Below are positions 38,810 to 49,800 of a stretch of 64,000 nucleotides of DNA, piece by piece. The notes under the pieces were generated by a model that saw only the letters and a program-made list of their open reading frames with translations, was not told the origin of the DNA and made no database searches. Position numbers and translations under genes: made by a program. The stretch is from Cyanoderma ruficeps (lineage: Eukaryota > Chordata > Aves > Passeriformes > Timaliidae), in NCBI GenBank assembly GCA_008694505.1, contig VZDJ01000301.1, forward strand, positions 4,236,850 through 4,300,849, written 5' to 3'. The first letter of the stretch is position 1, and each line of letters starts with the position of its first letter.

Positions 38810-40180
38810 TAGACAAGGTCCATTCTTTGTGCGCGGGATGACAGGATCTGCCCCCTGGAAACGTGCTCCCAGAGCCCACCGGCACCTGGCTGGTGCTTCC
38901 AATGTCATTTATCGCCAGCGCGTTTTGTTATCGGTGGGGGTGGGGGTTTCTCGGAGCCCAGGTAATAACCGGGTAGCTGTCAGCTTCTCCCGTTTAGCAC
39001 CACTCAGGCAAGAATGGCTTTGCCAAACTGTTCCGGGAGCTGATGCTATTTGTTATCACGATTCGGGGGAAAAAAAAAAAAGAACATTCACAGTAACATG
39101 GGTTTCTATAAGCGAACGCCGAGCAATTTTCCTCAGCGCAATGCATCAGCAAGTATATCCAAAAGAGCTTAATCTACTTCTCGCAGGTTAGGAGCAAGAG
39201 GAATCAGCAAGGGCTGCTCCGGGATGCCATGAAAATCCCGGCTCATTGGCTTGGCCGCGATAGGACGAGGCACATCAAATCGAGGCGGAGAGGGACAGAA
39301 TCAATCAGTCCTCTTGGCTGAGGAGTGAGCCCTCGCTCTGGAAATAATTTCGAATAAAACTTGTGTAACCAAGTGTAACCTAGCTTACTCTGAGCAGATC
39401 GTCGAGAGGGTAAAACAAAGTTTAAAAAAAAAAGAATTACGGAAATAAGCCAAGAATTAACAATCTGGACCGAATTAATAAGAGTGCAAAGTTTTTATCC
39501 ATGTATAAGGATAATATATTAAGCCAAAAACGAGACAGGTTATCTCTAAACAGGATTAAAATGCGTTCTTGTATAGGATTAGACCATCTCATCCATTTAA
39601 AAACAGTGTCTCTCCTCCTCCCCACAACACTTTATTATATATTAAGGAAAAAAAAAAACAACCACAAAACCCAAAAAACCAAAAAAACTTTCCCCGTTAG
39701 AAGCACTTGGGGTACGCGTTTTATTAATCGAGAGTCTTTTTTTTTTTCTTGCAATCAAATGCAACTGATGGCCCTGAATAAGCCGCCTTGTTAGGAAACG
39801 GGCCATTTTTTAAAACCTGTGATCATAACAGACCTGTCTTCAGAGAGAGCACAGCAGATTTAAATGTTGGTCAAAAGGAGTCACAACTGTTCATTAAAAG
39901 CAAACCCTAACTAGTGCTAATGTATAGCCATTTTGTGAGCTCAGGACTGTGGAAAGAGGCGAAAAAAAGTCTGAGAGTGTGAGCTGATGCCGTGCTGGCT
40001 GGCAGTGTGTGGTCTATTGTAGGGAATGTGCTTTTTCCACTGAACAGAGAGCCCCCCTCTTTTATTCCCCAGCTCTACTGCACCTGCACTGGATCAGGGA
40101 GCTACTGCCATTCACCACATCAACAGAGAAGACATCTCTGACAGCACTCAATTCATTACATTTCTTCCTGCTTTTCAAAC
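38810..40180. other. Noncoding, AT-rich
   Basis: No gene is recognised. A-rich tracts lie at about 39069-39081 and 39643-39690. The stretch 39820-39970 has candidate-enhancer texture. Confidence 0.4.
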
Positions 40181-40187
40181 CAACGCA

Positions 40188-40315
<128 letters not shown>

Positions 40316-40429
40316 TTGCCAATCAGTGCCTGGGGGGCAGGGAAGAAATCTTACAATACTTTATATTCGCCGCTCATTTTGGATTTCATTAGTCAGAAAA
40401 CTCACTTCTCAGCCAGTTACAACTTTTGT

Positions 40430-40613
40430 TTCTCTCTCTCTCTTTCTTTTCTTTCTTTCTTTCACTCTCACTTTCTCTCACTCTCTTTCACTCTTTCTTT
40501 CTTTCTCTCTTTCTTTCTCTCTCTCTTTCTTTCTCTCTCTCTTTCTTTCTCTCACTCTTTCTTTCTCTCTTTCTCTCTCTTTCTTTCCTTCTTTCCTTTT
40601 TCTTCTCTCCTTC
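40430..40613 (+). repeat. Polypyrimidine (CTTT/CT)n microsatellite
   Basis: About 184 bp almost entirely of C and T, mixing CT and CTTT units. It is a strong purine/pyrimidine strand asymmetry able to form triplex (H-DNA) structures. Confidence 0.95.
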
Positions 40614-40619
40614 CCTGCC

Positions 40620-40980
40620 TAGGGCGCTGCTGGCAGCGGGAGCCGGGGCCGCCTCTCCTGCCGTGGCCGGGGCAGTTCCACGCCGGGGCTCCGCAGCCCC
40701 GGGAGCGGAGCTGGGCCGGTGGCGGGGCTCCCCAGGAGAGAGTTTATCCATAATTCATGGGAGCAGAGCGGCTCTCCGGAGACGGGGAGAAAGGAGCGGC
40801 CGAAGATCCCAAAGTGTCCCGCAGCCATGGCGGGGGGAGCGGGTGCGGGGCTGTCACCGGGGGTGCCGGGGCAGCGGTGGCGGGGCCACTGAGGGGAGGG
40901 GACGCGCCGGCCCCCCAAACCCATGGAGAAAGTTGTTCTCGGCCAAACTCCTCCAAGAGACTCCGGGGAATTTGAGAGTA
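40620..40980. other. CpG island
   Basis: A CpG-rich segment beginning immediately after the polypyrimidine tract. No exon is recognised. Confidence 0.65.
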
Positions 40981-40984
40981 GCTT

Positions 40985-41479
40985 GGTTTCTTCATGAACC
41001 GTTTTTCAGAAGCATTTGCAAGCGAAAGAAACCGAGCCGAGGGGTTTAGATTCAGGTATTTGATCTCGCCGGACCCAGACATCTAATTAGAGTGGTCTCA
41101 GCGACTGAAATGGTGTTAATTCCCATTGTTACCCGCTCAGATCCCTTGGCCCTCCACCGCTGGGATGCTCTCCTTTTCAAAATTCGAAATAAAAAATATT
41201 TCTATTTGAAACAAACAAACAGACAATTTCTGTATTTCCCCCTTTTCTGGCCCATTTTCCTCCATCGCGAGCAAAACCAAAAGCAAACTCCTGGGTTTTT
41301 TGTTTTTTTTCTCAGACGCTGGCAAAGAATAACACCCCCTCTGTGGGATCTTAACAGAAATAAATCACAAGGAGCTCTTGCCTACCTGAAAAGTAGGAGG
41401 AAATCCGCCTGTCTGGTTTCGGGTGTAAAGTGTGTATCGATAAGGAAGACACAGCCGACTCAGAAACGGGACCCAATTA
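40985..41479. other. AT-rich noncoding stretch
   Basis: No gene is recognised. It separates the CpG island from the CRE-bearing block. Confidence 0.4.
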
Positions 41480-41870
41480 ATCTATAGGTTTCTTTACATC
41501 ACCCCCTGTTAGGATGTGTGCTTTGGAAATATTGATTCATCGCGACAGGAAAGTCGCAACTACTGTGTGTGCATAACATGGGGAGGACACGGAGCGAGAA
41601 CCCGCAGCAACGCAAAGCCCACTCACGGGAGAGCCAGATTGCTTTTTAAGCTAAAACTAATAATTTCATAACTGATTCACATTCAATCTGGCGCCGATGA
41701 CGTCACGGGGTATTAGCATACGAGGAGGGATGAAGCCAGTGTGGCTGGAGTTGATAAGGTGCCTCCTGAGGAATTCGCCGCTTGTTTTAATACATTAATT
41801 ATTTCACTGTCTTCCTCAACTTCTGCAATTTGTAAGAGCTTAAAGGAACCGTCATTCCCGGCGATGCCAG
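41480..41870. promoter_or_regulatory. Candidate element with perfect CRE and POU-like site
   Basis: A full palindromic cAMP-response element TGACGTCA lies at 41698-41705, with ATTAGCAT (an octamer variant) six bases later at 41712-41719. They sit in an AT-rich block about 8 kb downstream of the SOX2 start, beside a CpG island. CREB/ATF factors bind the full CRE. Use in SOX2 control is inference. Confidence 0.45.
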
Positions 41871-41874
41871 AAGG

Positions 41875-42240
41875 ACACGTTGGAGAGCTGCTCCCGTGGC
41901 GCAGGAGCCCGGCAGCCGCGGGCAGCGTGGGGATGAGCCCCGGCCCCGCTCCCGGAGCCCGGCCCGGCCGCCCGGCGCAGCGCTGCGGGACTCGCTTCTA
42001 ATTAAACCGGCCCCGGGCGGCCCTGCTCGCCCGAGTAAGGTCGGCTGGCTCGGACCGGCCGCCCCAGCGCTGGGAGCTTCCCGCAGGATGGGAGGCGGGT
42101 TTGCAGGATCAAGCCCTGAGCCTGGAGCGCGTGTGAGTTGTGAGTGTGCGTGAGTGTGAGCTGGTGTGCCGAGACACCCCTCTCTCGCCTTCCCGCGAGA
42201 AAGCCTCTGCAGAGGCCCGTGTCTTTCCAGCACCCGGTGG
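41875..42240. other. CpG island
   Basis: A CpG-rich segment following directly on the CRE/POU block. A short GTGAGTGTG repeat lies near 42130-42165. Confidence 0.65.
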
Positions 42241-42349
42241 GATTCCCCCCTCTACCCCTCCCCATCCCCATCCCCTGCCGTTAATCACGATTTTCTAGGA
42301 AGGAAAAAAAAAAAAAAAGCGCCCACATTACGTCATCAGCCCTAACTGC

Positions 42350-43400
42350 TGCGAGATGATGGGGTCACCGAGGACCCGGGGCGGGGGAGCCCGCGGGGGG
42401 CCGGGCCTCCCCTCCCGTCCCCTGGGGCAGCGGCCGCCTGTCCGGGAGCGGAGGCACATCCCGGCCGGGGGCCGGAGCAACGCTGTGCCCGCCGCTGGAC
42501 AGAGGGACACGCGGTGGGGAGACCACAGGACACAGCCCAGCTCCGTGCCCCGAGGCTGACAGCTCTCCTCTGGCGTCCCTCTGTCCCCAGAGCTTGTAGG
42601 AACCGGCGGCACCGCCGCTTTGGCCCCATCGAGCTCGGCCGGGCCCCGCGGAAGCGGCCCGCCAGTCCCCCGGCCCGCAGGGCGCCCCTCGGGGACCCTC
42701 CCGAGCTGCGGCCGCCTCGCTCCTCTGAAGAAGGAAACTGCCTTGGAACAACCGCTCGGTGACTTGAGTCTGAAACACATTTGGAGGGAAGGAAGGAGGG
42801 AGGGAGAGGGGCTTTTATCAGGGGGCGGGGGACACGGGTAGGGACGGGAGCAAAACACAAACAAAACACAAACAAAACACAGAGAAACCCTAAAATAATT
42901 AAATTTAAAAGGGATAAATTAATAATAATAATAATAAACCCTAAAAACATAAACCACGCTGTACAAGCTCTCGCCCACATGGCAGAGGTCCTGCGAGGCA
43001 GCACGCTGCGCCAGCGGATGAGCCAGAGACAAACTCCTGCAGAAAGTTCTCCGGCCCGGCCCCGCTCCGTTCCCCGCGGGTGCTCACAGCGAGGACCCCC
43101 CGCCCGCGGGCTTCGCCCCGCTCCTGCCGGCCGGGCTGCAGCGGCCCAGGCGGGACAGCCGGGCCCGAGCCCGCACCACACCGAACGGGAAGGGCTGTCC
43201 TCTTCCAACGCTGCTAAATTGTAATGAAAAATTNGCCCGCACCTGCCGGCGCAGAGGCTCCGTCGAGCCCGGAGCGGCCCCGGAGCGGTCGCGGTCCCCG
43301 GGCAGGGTCGGCCGGGCCCCGGAGAACGGAGCTCGCCCTCCCGCTCCGGCGCAGCCGAACGCGCAGCTCCGGGAATTTCCACCCCGAGCTCCTTTTCTTT
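42350..43400. other. CpG island, split by an A-rich insert
   Basis: CpG-rich segments (42350-42740 and 43000-43400) flank an A-rich insert (42850-42960) with ACAAAACACAA units and an AAT repeat (42917-42939). One unresolved base (43234). Long frames across it are compositional. Confidence 0.7.
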
Positions 43401-43489
43401 TCCAGTTCGCAAGTGAACCGGCCCCCACACTCACTGTAACGCTGTGCGTCCTCGCCAAGTGAACTGATTCCTCAAAAGCAAAATAGCAC

Positions 43490-44280
43490 CAAACTCTCGC
43501 AATTCCCCGTTCCATCGTCAGAAAAACTGGTTTTAATTACCAAAACTGAAATAGCGGCGGTGCTAACTAGCAGGCGATCAAACCGCAATCAAACTTAAAT
43601 CTCTGAGCAGTTAGCTATAAACTGTCAGCAATTGAAAAGTAAACCTGGTGCACACAAAGGCTCTGTTTAATTTTCTTGTTGTAATGGCTCTAAATGAGGA
43701 CCCCATCACTATGCAGTTAAGCGGTGTTGCTTGTCCCCCTGAGGCGCTGATCAGTTCTTTTTAATGTGAGAAAACTGGCAGCTCGAAGCCCGTCAATGGA
43801 GCTCCCACAACAAAAGTCCTGAAAAGCTGAATGAATTGGGTTTGTAATTACTGCTTCCCTCTCCCCCCTTGCAGCTTATCTCTTATTCATTCAACATACA
43901 TTATTGTCACCTAATCGCACACTCCCAACGTTATTTTTGGGGGGGTTGCCTTTTTTTTTTTTTAATCTACTACTATGGACATGTTTGTTGTAGAAATTAA
44001 ACAAAATAATCCTCCCTTCTCTCTCCCCTCCTCACCACGAAAAAATGTTGAAACGACAGTGTCAGGCGAGGCTGACTGGTGTTAAAAACGCAAAGACGAA
44101 GCTCTTCTGCCATCAGAATGTCAGCATTTTGCATATATCCTCGGAAATCTCACAGCCACCGAAGCAGGTTTTACATTTTAGTATTTGAGTTAGATCAGGA
44201 TTTAAATGACTGAAGTGTATCTAATCACACCTATCAGTAATGGGCCTCTTTCTTTCAGTGCGACCGACATCACATACTAC
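43490..44280. promoter_or_regulatory. AT-rich candidate conserved block, 5.5-6.2 kb downstream of SOX2 start
   Basis: A repeat-poor AT-rich block with homeodomain cores (TTGTAATTAC near 43850), a TTTTGCATATATCC POU-like stretch near 44129 and a CATTATTGTCACC SOX-like site near 43899. It begins at the sharp edge of the 42.35-43.4 kb CpG island. No coding potential is apparent. Confidence 0.35.
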
Positions 44281-44589
44281 TTAAATTGCTGGACTATCTA
44301 CCTCCCATTCGGAGGCAGATATCCAGCTCTGCTGCCCGTTGGGGCCGAGGAGGAATTAATATTGAGAGAAAACATTCTGCCGTGGGGATCACCGTCACCC
44401 CTGATGTTCCACCGGGCACCAGCGGGCATCTCAAGGAATCGAACCGTGGTTTCGGCCAAGAAATGTGTGCCGGCAAGCGAGAGCCGCGGGCCGGAGCCGG
44501 GCTGCGAGGCAGAGCCTCTCCCCAGATCCCCCACCGCAAGAAGCTGTCGGTTGCAGAAATAAGTACAGCTATTACAACCAAATCTACTA

Positions 44590-45180
44590 ACAGTCTAAAT
44601 AATTAATTGAACCATTGCTCTTTGACCCTTGGAAAGTCCAGTAGGGACCCGTTTGTAGTAATAATACCCCCGAATGAGCCCTTGTCAAATATTCATTTAG
44701 TGGTTAATGTGAGCGATTTCCCCCTGGGACAGTCTGTAATACCAGCTTCCCAGCTTTGGCAAGAAACCCTGCTAATCTACCTCTCCAGTTCCGCAAAATA
44801 TTTTAACACCCCAGTACTTAAAAAGCCGTAAAAAAAAAAATCACAGGGGAAACTATAATCTTATCCTTGGATTCACTACGGCTCTGTAGAAGGTTAGGGA
44901 AACATTACACTGGCGCTCTTGGGCCGAGCATCACTCTGGCTATAAAACACACGACAATTCACCAGAGGGAAACCACGGAGAGCCCCAAAGATCTTCAATA
45001 ACCAAAATAAAAACATACCCACGAGCTCTGCTACCCATTTCAGCTGCCATAAACGGAAGCCCAGGTTAATGGCTTAGGTGTAAATGGCGTTATTGAATGT
45101 GTTGAATTTAAAATGAGCACTGGACAATGGCGTTCCTCCAAGTAACACTTGAAAAATAAAACTGTTCGCTGTACATGTAA
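44590..45180. promoter_or_regulatory. AT-rich candidate conserved block
   Basis: Contains an ATTAATTGA homeodomain core and CTTTGACCCTTGG, which suits TCF/LEF or a nuclear receptor half-site, at about 44620-44632. Further TAATA-type cores follow. It lies directly left of the gap-containing ATGG microsatellite. A role is inferred from texture and proximity to SOX2. Confidence 0.3.
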
Positions 45181-45210
45181 AATGCTTTGGTTCATCCTCC
45201 CTAAACGGAT

Positions 45211-45261
45211 AAATGGATGGANNNNNNNNNNNNNNNNNNNNNNATGGATGGATGGATGGAT
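45211..45261 (+). repeat. (ATGG)n microsatellite with 22-base gap
   Basis: ATGG/GGAT units flank N at 45222-45243, so the repeat length is unresolved. It lies about 340 bp left of the SRR2-like core. Confidence 0.9.
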
Positions 45262-45600
45262 ATAAGGAATCTGTCCAAGGGATATCAGGTTTCAAACACA
45301 TATATTCCAAATCGTACTCCGAAATCTAAGCTTAAACAAATTGCCCATATAAAAAGTTGCTGAATTCACTAAGCCTGAATATGTGGCTTAGTGCCTTTTG
45401 TTTAGTGGTATTAGCTCGCCTTCTCTATGCGAATTGCAAAAGGACCAACACTTCCAAATACCCCCCTCGAATATTTTAGTTAGCACTTCAAAAAGAGGCC
45501 AGGTTTTATTGCTGTTAATTGGCTAAGATTCGCTTTTTAAAATGGAATCGTGATATCGATTGGGCTTTTATTCCTGGTTTTCTTTTCTCAGCGAGGCGAG

Positions 45601-45665
45601 CGGGAGCGGGGATGTGGGCTCGTTACCACGTGAATAATCCCCAAATGCACTGCAAACGTTCACAG
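45601..45665 (-). promoter_or_regulatory. SRR2-like enhancer downstream of SOX2
   Basis: On the minus strand, 45640-45623 reads GGATTATTCACGTGGTAA. This is identical to the E-box/homeodomain core of the mammalian SRR2 enhancer as I remember it, and it lies about 4.1 kb downstream of the start site, the expected distance. The E-box CACGTG is at 45627-45632. The adjoining part, which in mammals holds the OCT-SOX composite (CATTGTG then ATGCATAT), reads GTTTGCA and GTGCATTT here, so both half-sites differ. Identity as the SRR2 counterpart is well supported. Retained activity is not. Confidence 0.7.
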
Positions 45666-46215
45666 CTCTGAAAAAGAATGTTTTACTCGTTGCATTAGCG
45701 TAAAAGACACAGAAAAGGTTGGGAATCTGCAAAAATTGTTGTCCGGCCCAGGTACTGCGACGGTGCAGAAATAAAAGGGACAAAGGGAGCTAAACTACAA
45801 AACCAGGCAGTGAGCAAATCTCCACGTCTCCTAGTCTGGCAATGTTAGTTTTCATCTGGACACCAGGCTTCAAGGATGGAGGCCAGAACTGAGCCTAGGA
45901 AATAGCAATACCAAATAAAAGCCACAACCAGCCAGGTAATTTTGTGCGTGTGTATGTGTGTGCCTGTGCGCGCGTGTGCATTTTACCCAGCCTTCTTCCT
46001 CCCCAACCTAAAGCGAAATCCAGAGGCTGACAAGAGATCCTGGAGAGAAAAGCTCAGCAACGCTTGCCCCGTGCCGGGGTGCCCACTTTGTGCCTTGCCT
46101 AAGCCAAACATCACATGCTTTCCCTGCCACGTACCACATGCCATTAGCAGAAGACACGACCAGTTTGCAATCACAGTGCTTCAAATCCCAAATTTCGTAC
46201 CTTTTTCCTTTTTAA

Positions 46216-46245
46216 TAATTATTATTATTGTTATTGTTATTATTT
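46216..46245 (+). repeat. (ATT)n / (TTATTG) repeat
   Basis: Short AT-rich trinucleotide repeat with interspersed GTT units. Confidence 0.85.
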
Positions 46246-46249
46246 ACAC

Positions 46250-47115
46250 CTTCGTCTCGCGCGTCCCCGAAGGGAAACCGCAGCCGCGTTAGCGGCACCA
46301 AATAACCTCTGTGTTGGCGCAGGGACTGCCCAGCTCTGCTGCCCATCGCCCCCTGCCCTGCCCGGGCCCGCGGGGCCTGGCGCCGGCCTGCGCGGAGCGG
46401 CGCGGAGCAGCGCGGAGCCCCGTCCTCGGCAACTGCGGGAACGACTGTACAAAGTAAAACTCTACCTGGCACGGACGGTGGATCTCTCCTTCTATATGGC
46501 GGGCGCCACCGCTTCTCTTTGGGGCTGTGACCGGCTGCAGAGAGTGTCCGAAACGGCGCTACACCGCGCTGGCAATTTAAGAAATAGGATTCAAGAAAGA
46601 GCTGGGATAAAACGTGAAAGTCTCTGGCATTCGACTGTTTTTGTTTGTTCGTTCGGTTTTTTGTTGTTTCTTACCTCTGCCCGGCCAACCCTACCCCCGC
46701 CCCCACCTCTCACCTCCTCCTGCGCGGCCCAGGAGCCGGGAGAGGAAAGTTTGGGAAGTGGCGGACAAAGGGAGCGGGGAGGGCTGAGCCCGGCCAGGCC
46801 GGGCGCGCTCCGGTTCCCGGCCGTGGCAAGCCGGCTCCCCTCCCGCCTGCCCGGGGGAAAGAGGCTCGGCTGGGAAAAGAGAGGAGTGCATTATCCGCCT
46901 CTGGAAGCCGGGAGGCCGCGGCAGTGCCCGCGGCCCGCCCGCCGCTCTCGCCGGCCCCGCCAGCCCCGGCTCGGCCCCTCCGGGGGCAACAAGTGGCCAA
47001 AGGCAGCGGGACAGAAGCCCCGGAGCCCGCAGCACCCGCGTCCTCGGGAGGGAACCGGGAACCGGCCTCTCATTCCGTATTCCCGGCCCCCCCGAAGGAG
47101 GCACAGGCAGTTATT
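46250..47115. other. CpG island downstream of SOX2
   Basis: About 850 bp of CpG-rich sequence just beyond the SOX2 poly(A) site. A CTCF-like core (46346-46360) lies in it. Its position may matter for termination or for looping, but no transcript is seen. Confidence 0.7.
46346..46360 (-). promoter_or_regulatory. CTCF-like motif downstream of SOX2 (weak)
   Basis: The minus strand reads CAGGGCAGGGGGCGA, a partial CTCF core about 1 kb beyond the SOX2 3' end. Confidence 0.25.
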
Positions 47116-47175
47116 CCGTTTAAACTATCGTACTTTCTCTCTCTATGTACATACCTATAAAAATATTCATGCGTT

Positions 47176-47197
47176 ATATATATATATATATATATAG
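47176..47197 (+). repeat. (TA)n repeat
   Basis: About 11 TA units, 120 bases beyond the SOX2 poly(A) site. Confidence 0.9.
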
Positions 47198-47329
47198 TTA
47201 TATATTACTGCATTATTTATCGTATTCGGTTGGCTACGGTGATACCTTCTACTGCATGAATTATTTAAAAAACAACTTGCGTTACAAAAATAAATCCAAG
47301 ACTCAAGCGGAACTTCAGTGTCCATATGT

Positions 47330-47344
47330 CAAAAATTTATTTAT
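47330..47344 (-). terminator. SOX2: SOX2 poly(A) signal
   Basis: On the minus strand the sequence reads GATAAATAAATTTTTGA, giving AATAAA at 47341-47336. Cleavage is expected 15-25 bases further on, at about 47317. The surrounding bases match the end of the human SOX2 mRNA as remembered. Confidence 0.85.
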
Positions 47345-48213
47345 CTCAAACTGTGCATAATGGAGTAAAAACTTAACTTGAGTATGTACCTGTTATAAGG
47401 ATGGTATTAGTTCAAATATATACATGGACTGTCGGCAGACTGATTTCAAATAATACAGAGCCGAATCTTTAAAATACAACTACGGAAAATGAGGAGAAAA
47501 AAAAAAGAACTTAAAATATCATCACAATAAATTTACAGAAATATTACAAACCATAAGAAAATATTTCAAACACAGTAATTTCAGGTTGGTAATTTTCTTT
47601 TTTTTTTTTTTTTTTTNGGATGAAGTCTGGAAACAAAAAGTTATTATAAATTAACAAACGGCGTGTGAACCTGCATGGCAATTTTTGCTTTTTAACAAGA
47701 AGTAAAAAAAAAAAAAAAAAATTTAGTACAATCTAAACGTTTGCCCTTATCCAGCAAACCAAGCCCATGGTTCGCAAGTACTCATCCTACCTTTTTTAAT
47801 CTTTTGTACAATTTCTAAAACAATTTAAATGTCCAAATGCCGTAAAATAATTTCTTCTCCTCTCGCAGCTGCTATAAATTCAGCTGCCAAAACCACAATG
47901 GTCCAAGAAGACTCTATTTTTAAAAAATAATTGGCAAATTCGCGAGCTTGGTTTTTTTTTCCTTCTCTCTATATTACCAGCGGACATTCTGATTGCCATG
48001 TGTCTTTTGATAAATACTGTACAAAAGTTGCCTGCAAATATTAAAACATCTTCCTCTTCGCTCTTTGAGTCTAGCTCTAAATATTATTGGTAAAGACTTT
48101 TGCAAACTTTCTGCAAAGTTCCTACCGTTTAAACTAGAACTTTTTAAAAGTTTTGTGTAGTTGCTTCCCCTCCGAGATCTATACAAGTTCCTTGTCGGTT
48201 TAATTTCTGACAG

Positions 48214-48250
48214 CCCCCCCCACCCCAAACCCCACCCCCACCCCCCGCCC
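48214..48250 (-). other. Second G-quadruplex-capable tract in the SOX2 3'UTR
   Basis: Guanine runs of four to eight separated by one to three bases on the RNA sense strand. A similar, weaker tract occurs here in human as I recall it. Confidence 0.75.
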
Positions 48251-48345
48251 GGAGTTTTCTCTGTACAAAAATAGTCCAAAAAAAAAAAAAGTCCAGAATT
48301 TCTAATAAAAGTTTTTTTGTTGTTTGTTTTGTTTAGTTTTGCTTT

Positions 48346-48375
48346 CCCTCCCCTCCCACCCTCCCCCCCGGCCCC
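48346..48375 (-). other. G-quadruplex-capable tract just after the SOX2 stop codon
   Basis: On the RNA sense strand this has at least five runs of three or more G separated by single bases, starting six bases after the TAA stop. Confidence 0.75.
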
Positions 48376-48381
48376 TTTGTC

Positions 48382-49329
<948 letters not shown>

Positions 49330-49590
49330 TCAAACTACTTTTGCCTGGAACCAGCCTTGAGCAGAGAAACGAGGAGAAGCCGCAGCGGAGTCCCAAGCCG
49401 GACTTTTTTTTTTTTTTTTCCTAGGGAGGGGTAGGAAAGGGGGGAGGGGGACTCCCCAAAACCACACTTGGATCAAGATCAGGATCTTCCTCTTCGCTGA
49501 TGGATTAATAATGCTAATAACTGCTATTATTACCGCCGGAGTCTTGATTTTAAAAAACTTCTTCCTCCTTTTTCCCTTTTCTCTGCCTGC

Positions 49591-49623
<33 letters not shown>

Positions 49624-49739
49624 CCTCGGTCTTAAAGAGCCAGCAAACTACTTTACCCCCTTTTGCAAACACACACACTCTCTCTCTCTGCCTTGACAAC
49701 TCCTGATACTTTTTTGAACAAGTTAATAGACAACCATCC
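49330..49739 (-). other. SOX2: SOX2 5' untranslated region
   Basis: About 410 nt from the inferred start site to the ATG. It begins with a conserved stretch (cap-proximal sequence, then GTTTGCAAAAGGGGG and CTCTTTAAGA-like blocks) that also opens the human mRNA. It contains a perfect GA dinucleotide array (49593-49621) and an A-run of about 17 close to the CDS. The only ATG before the main start lies two to three bases from the inferred cap and opens a four-codon frame closed by TAA. Confidence 0.8.
49593..49621 (+). repeat. (CT)n repeat in the SOX2 5'UTR (GA on the mRNA)
   Basis: Fourteen uninterrupted CT units on the plus strand, so (GA)14 in the transcript. A second short CA/CT repeat lies at 49669-49689. 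Confidence 0.95.
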
Positions 49740-49800
49740 ATGTGATGGGGGCTTGTCAGGCAATAAATGCGTTCGCTCCGGCCAATCAGCGCTCGGCGGC
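49739..49800 (-). promoter_or_regulatory. SOX2: SOX2 core promoter
   Basis: Upstream of the inferred start site (49739), the minus strand shows a TATA-like GCATTTATTG at 49770-49761 (about -22 to -31) and an inverted CCAAT box, read as GATTGG on the sense strand and CCAAT on the plus strand at 49782-49786 (about -45). The same spacing and order occur in mammalian SOX2 promoters, where NF-Y acts at the CCAAT box. The promoter lies at the edge of a large CpG island. Confidence 0.85.

Larger units (their letters stand above)
47317..48381 (-). other. SOX2: SOX2 3' untranslated region
   Basis: About 1.06 kb. Several segments match the human 3'UTR as I recall it, for example the stretch containing AGTCTTTACCAATAATATTT (antisense at about 48080-48110), a TTTTAATATTTGCA block and the final poly(A) region. 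It is AT-rich except for two guanine-rich tracts on the RNA sense (48346-48375 and 48214-48250). An unresolved base (47617) sits at the end of a T-run. Confidence 0.85.

Noticed and set aside
42342..43430. Minus-strand frame of 362 codons
   Set aside because: It spans an unresolved base and an A-rich insert, changes composition abruptly and shows no recognisable domain. It is compositional.
46478..47197. Plus-strand frame of 239 codons downstream of SOX2
   Set aside because: Low-complexity, CpG-island composition, ending in a TA repeat. No start or splice context.
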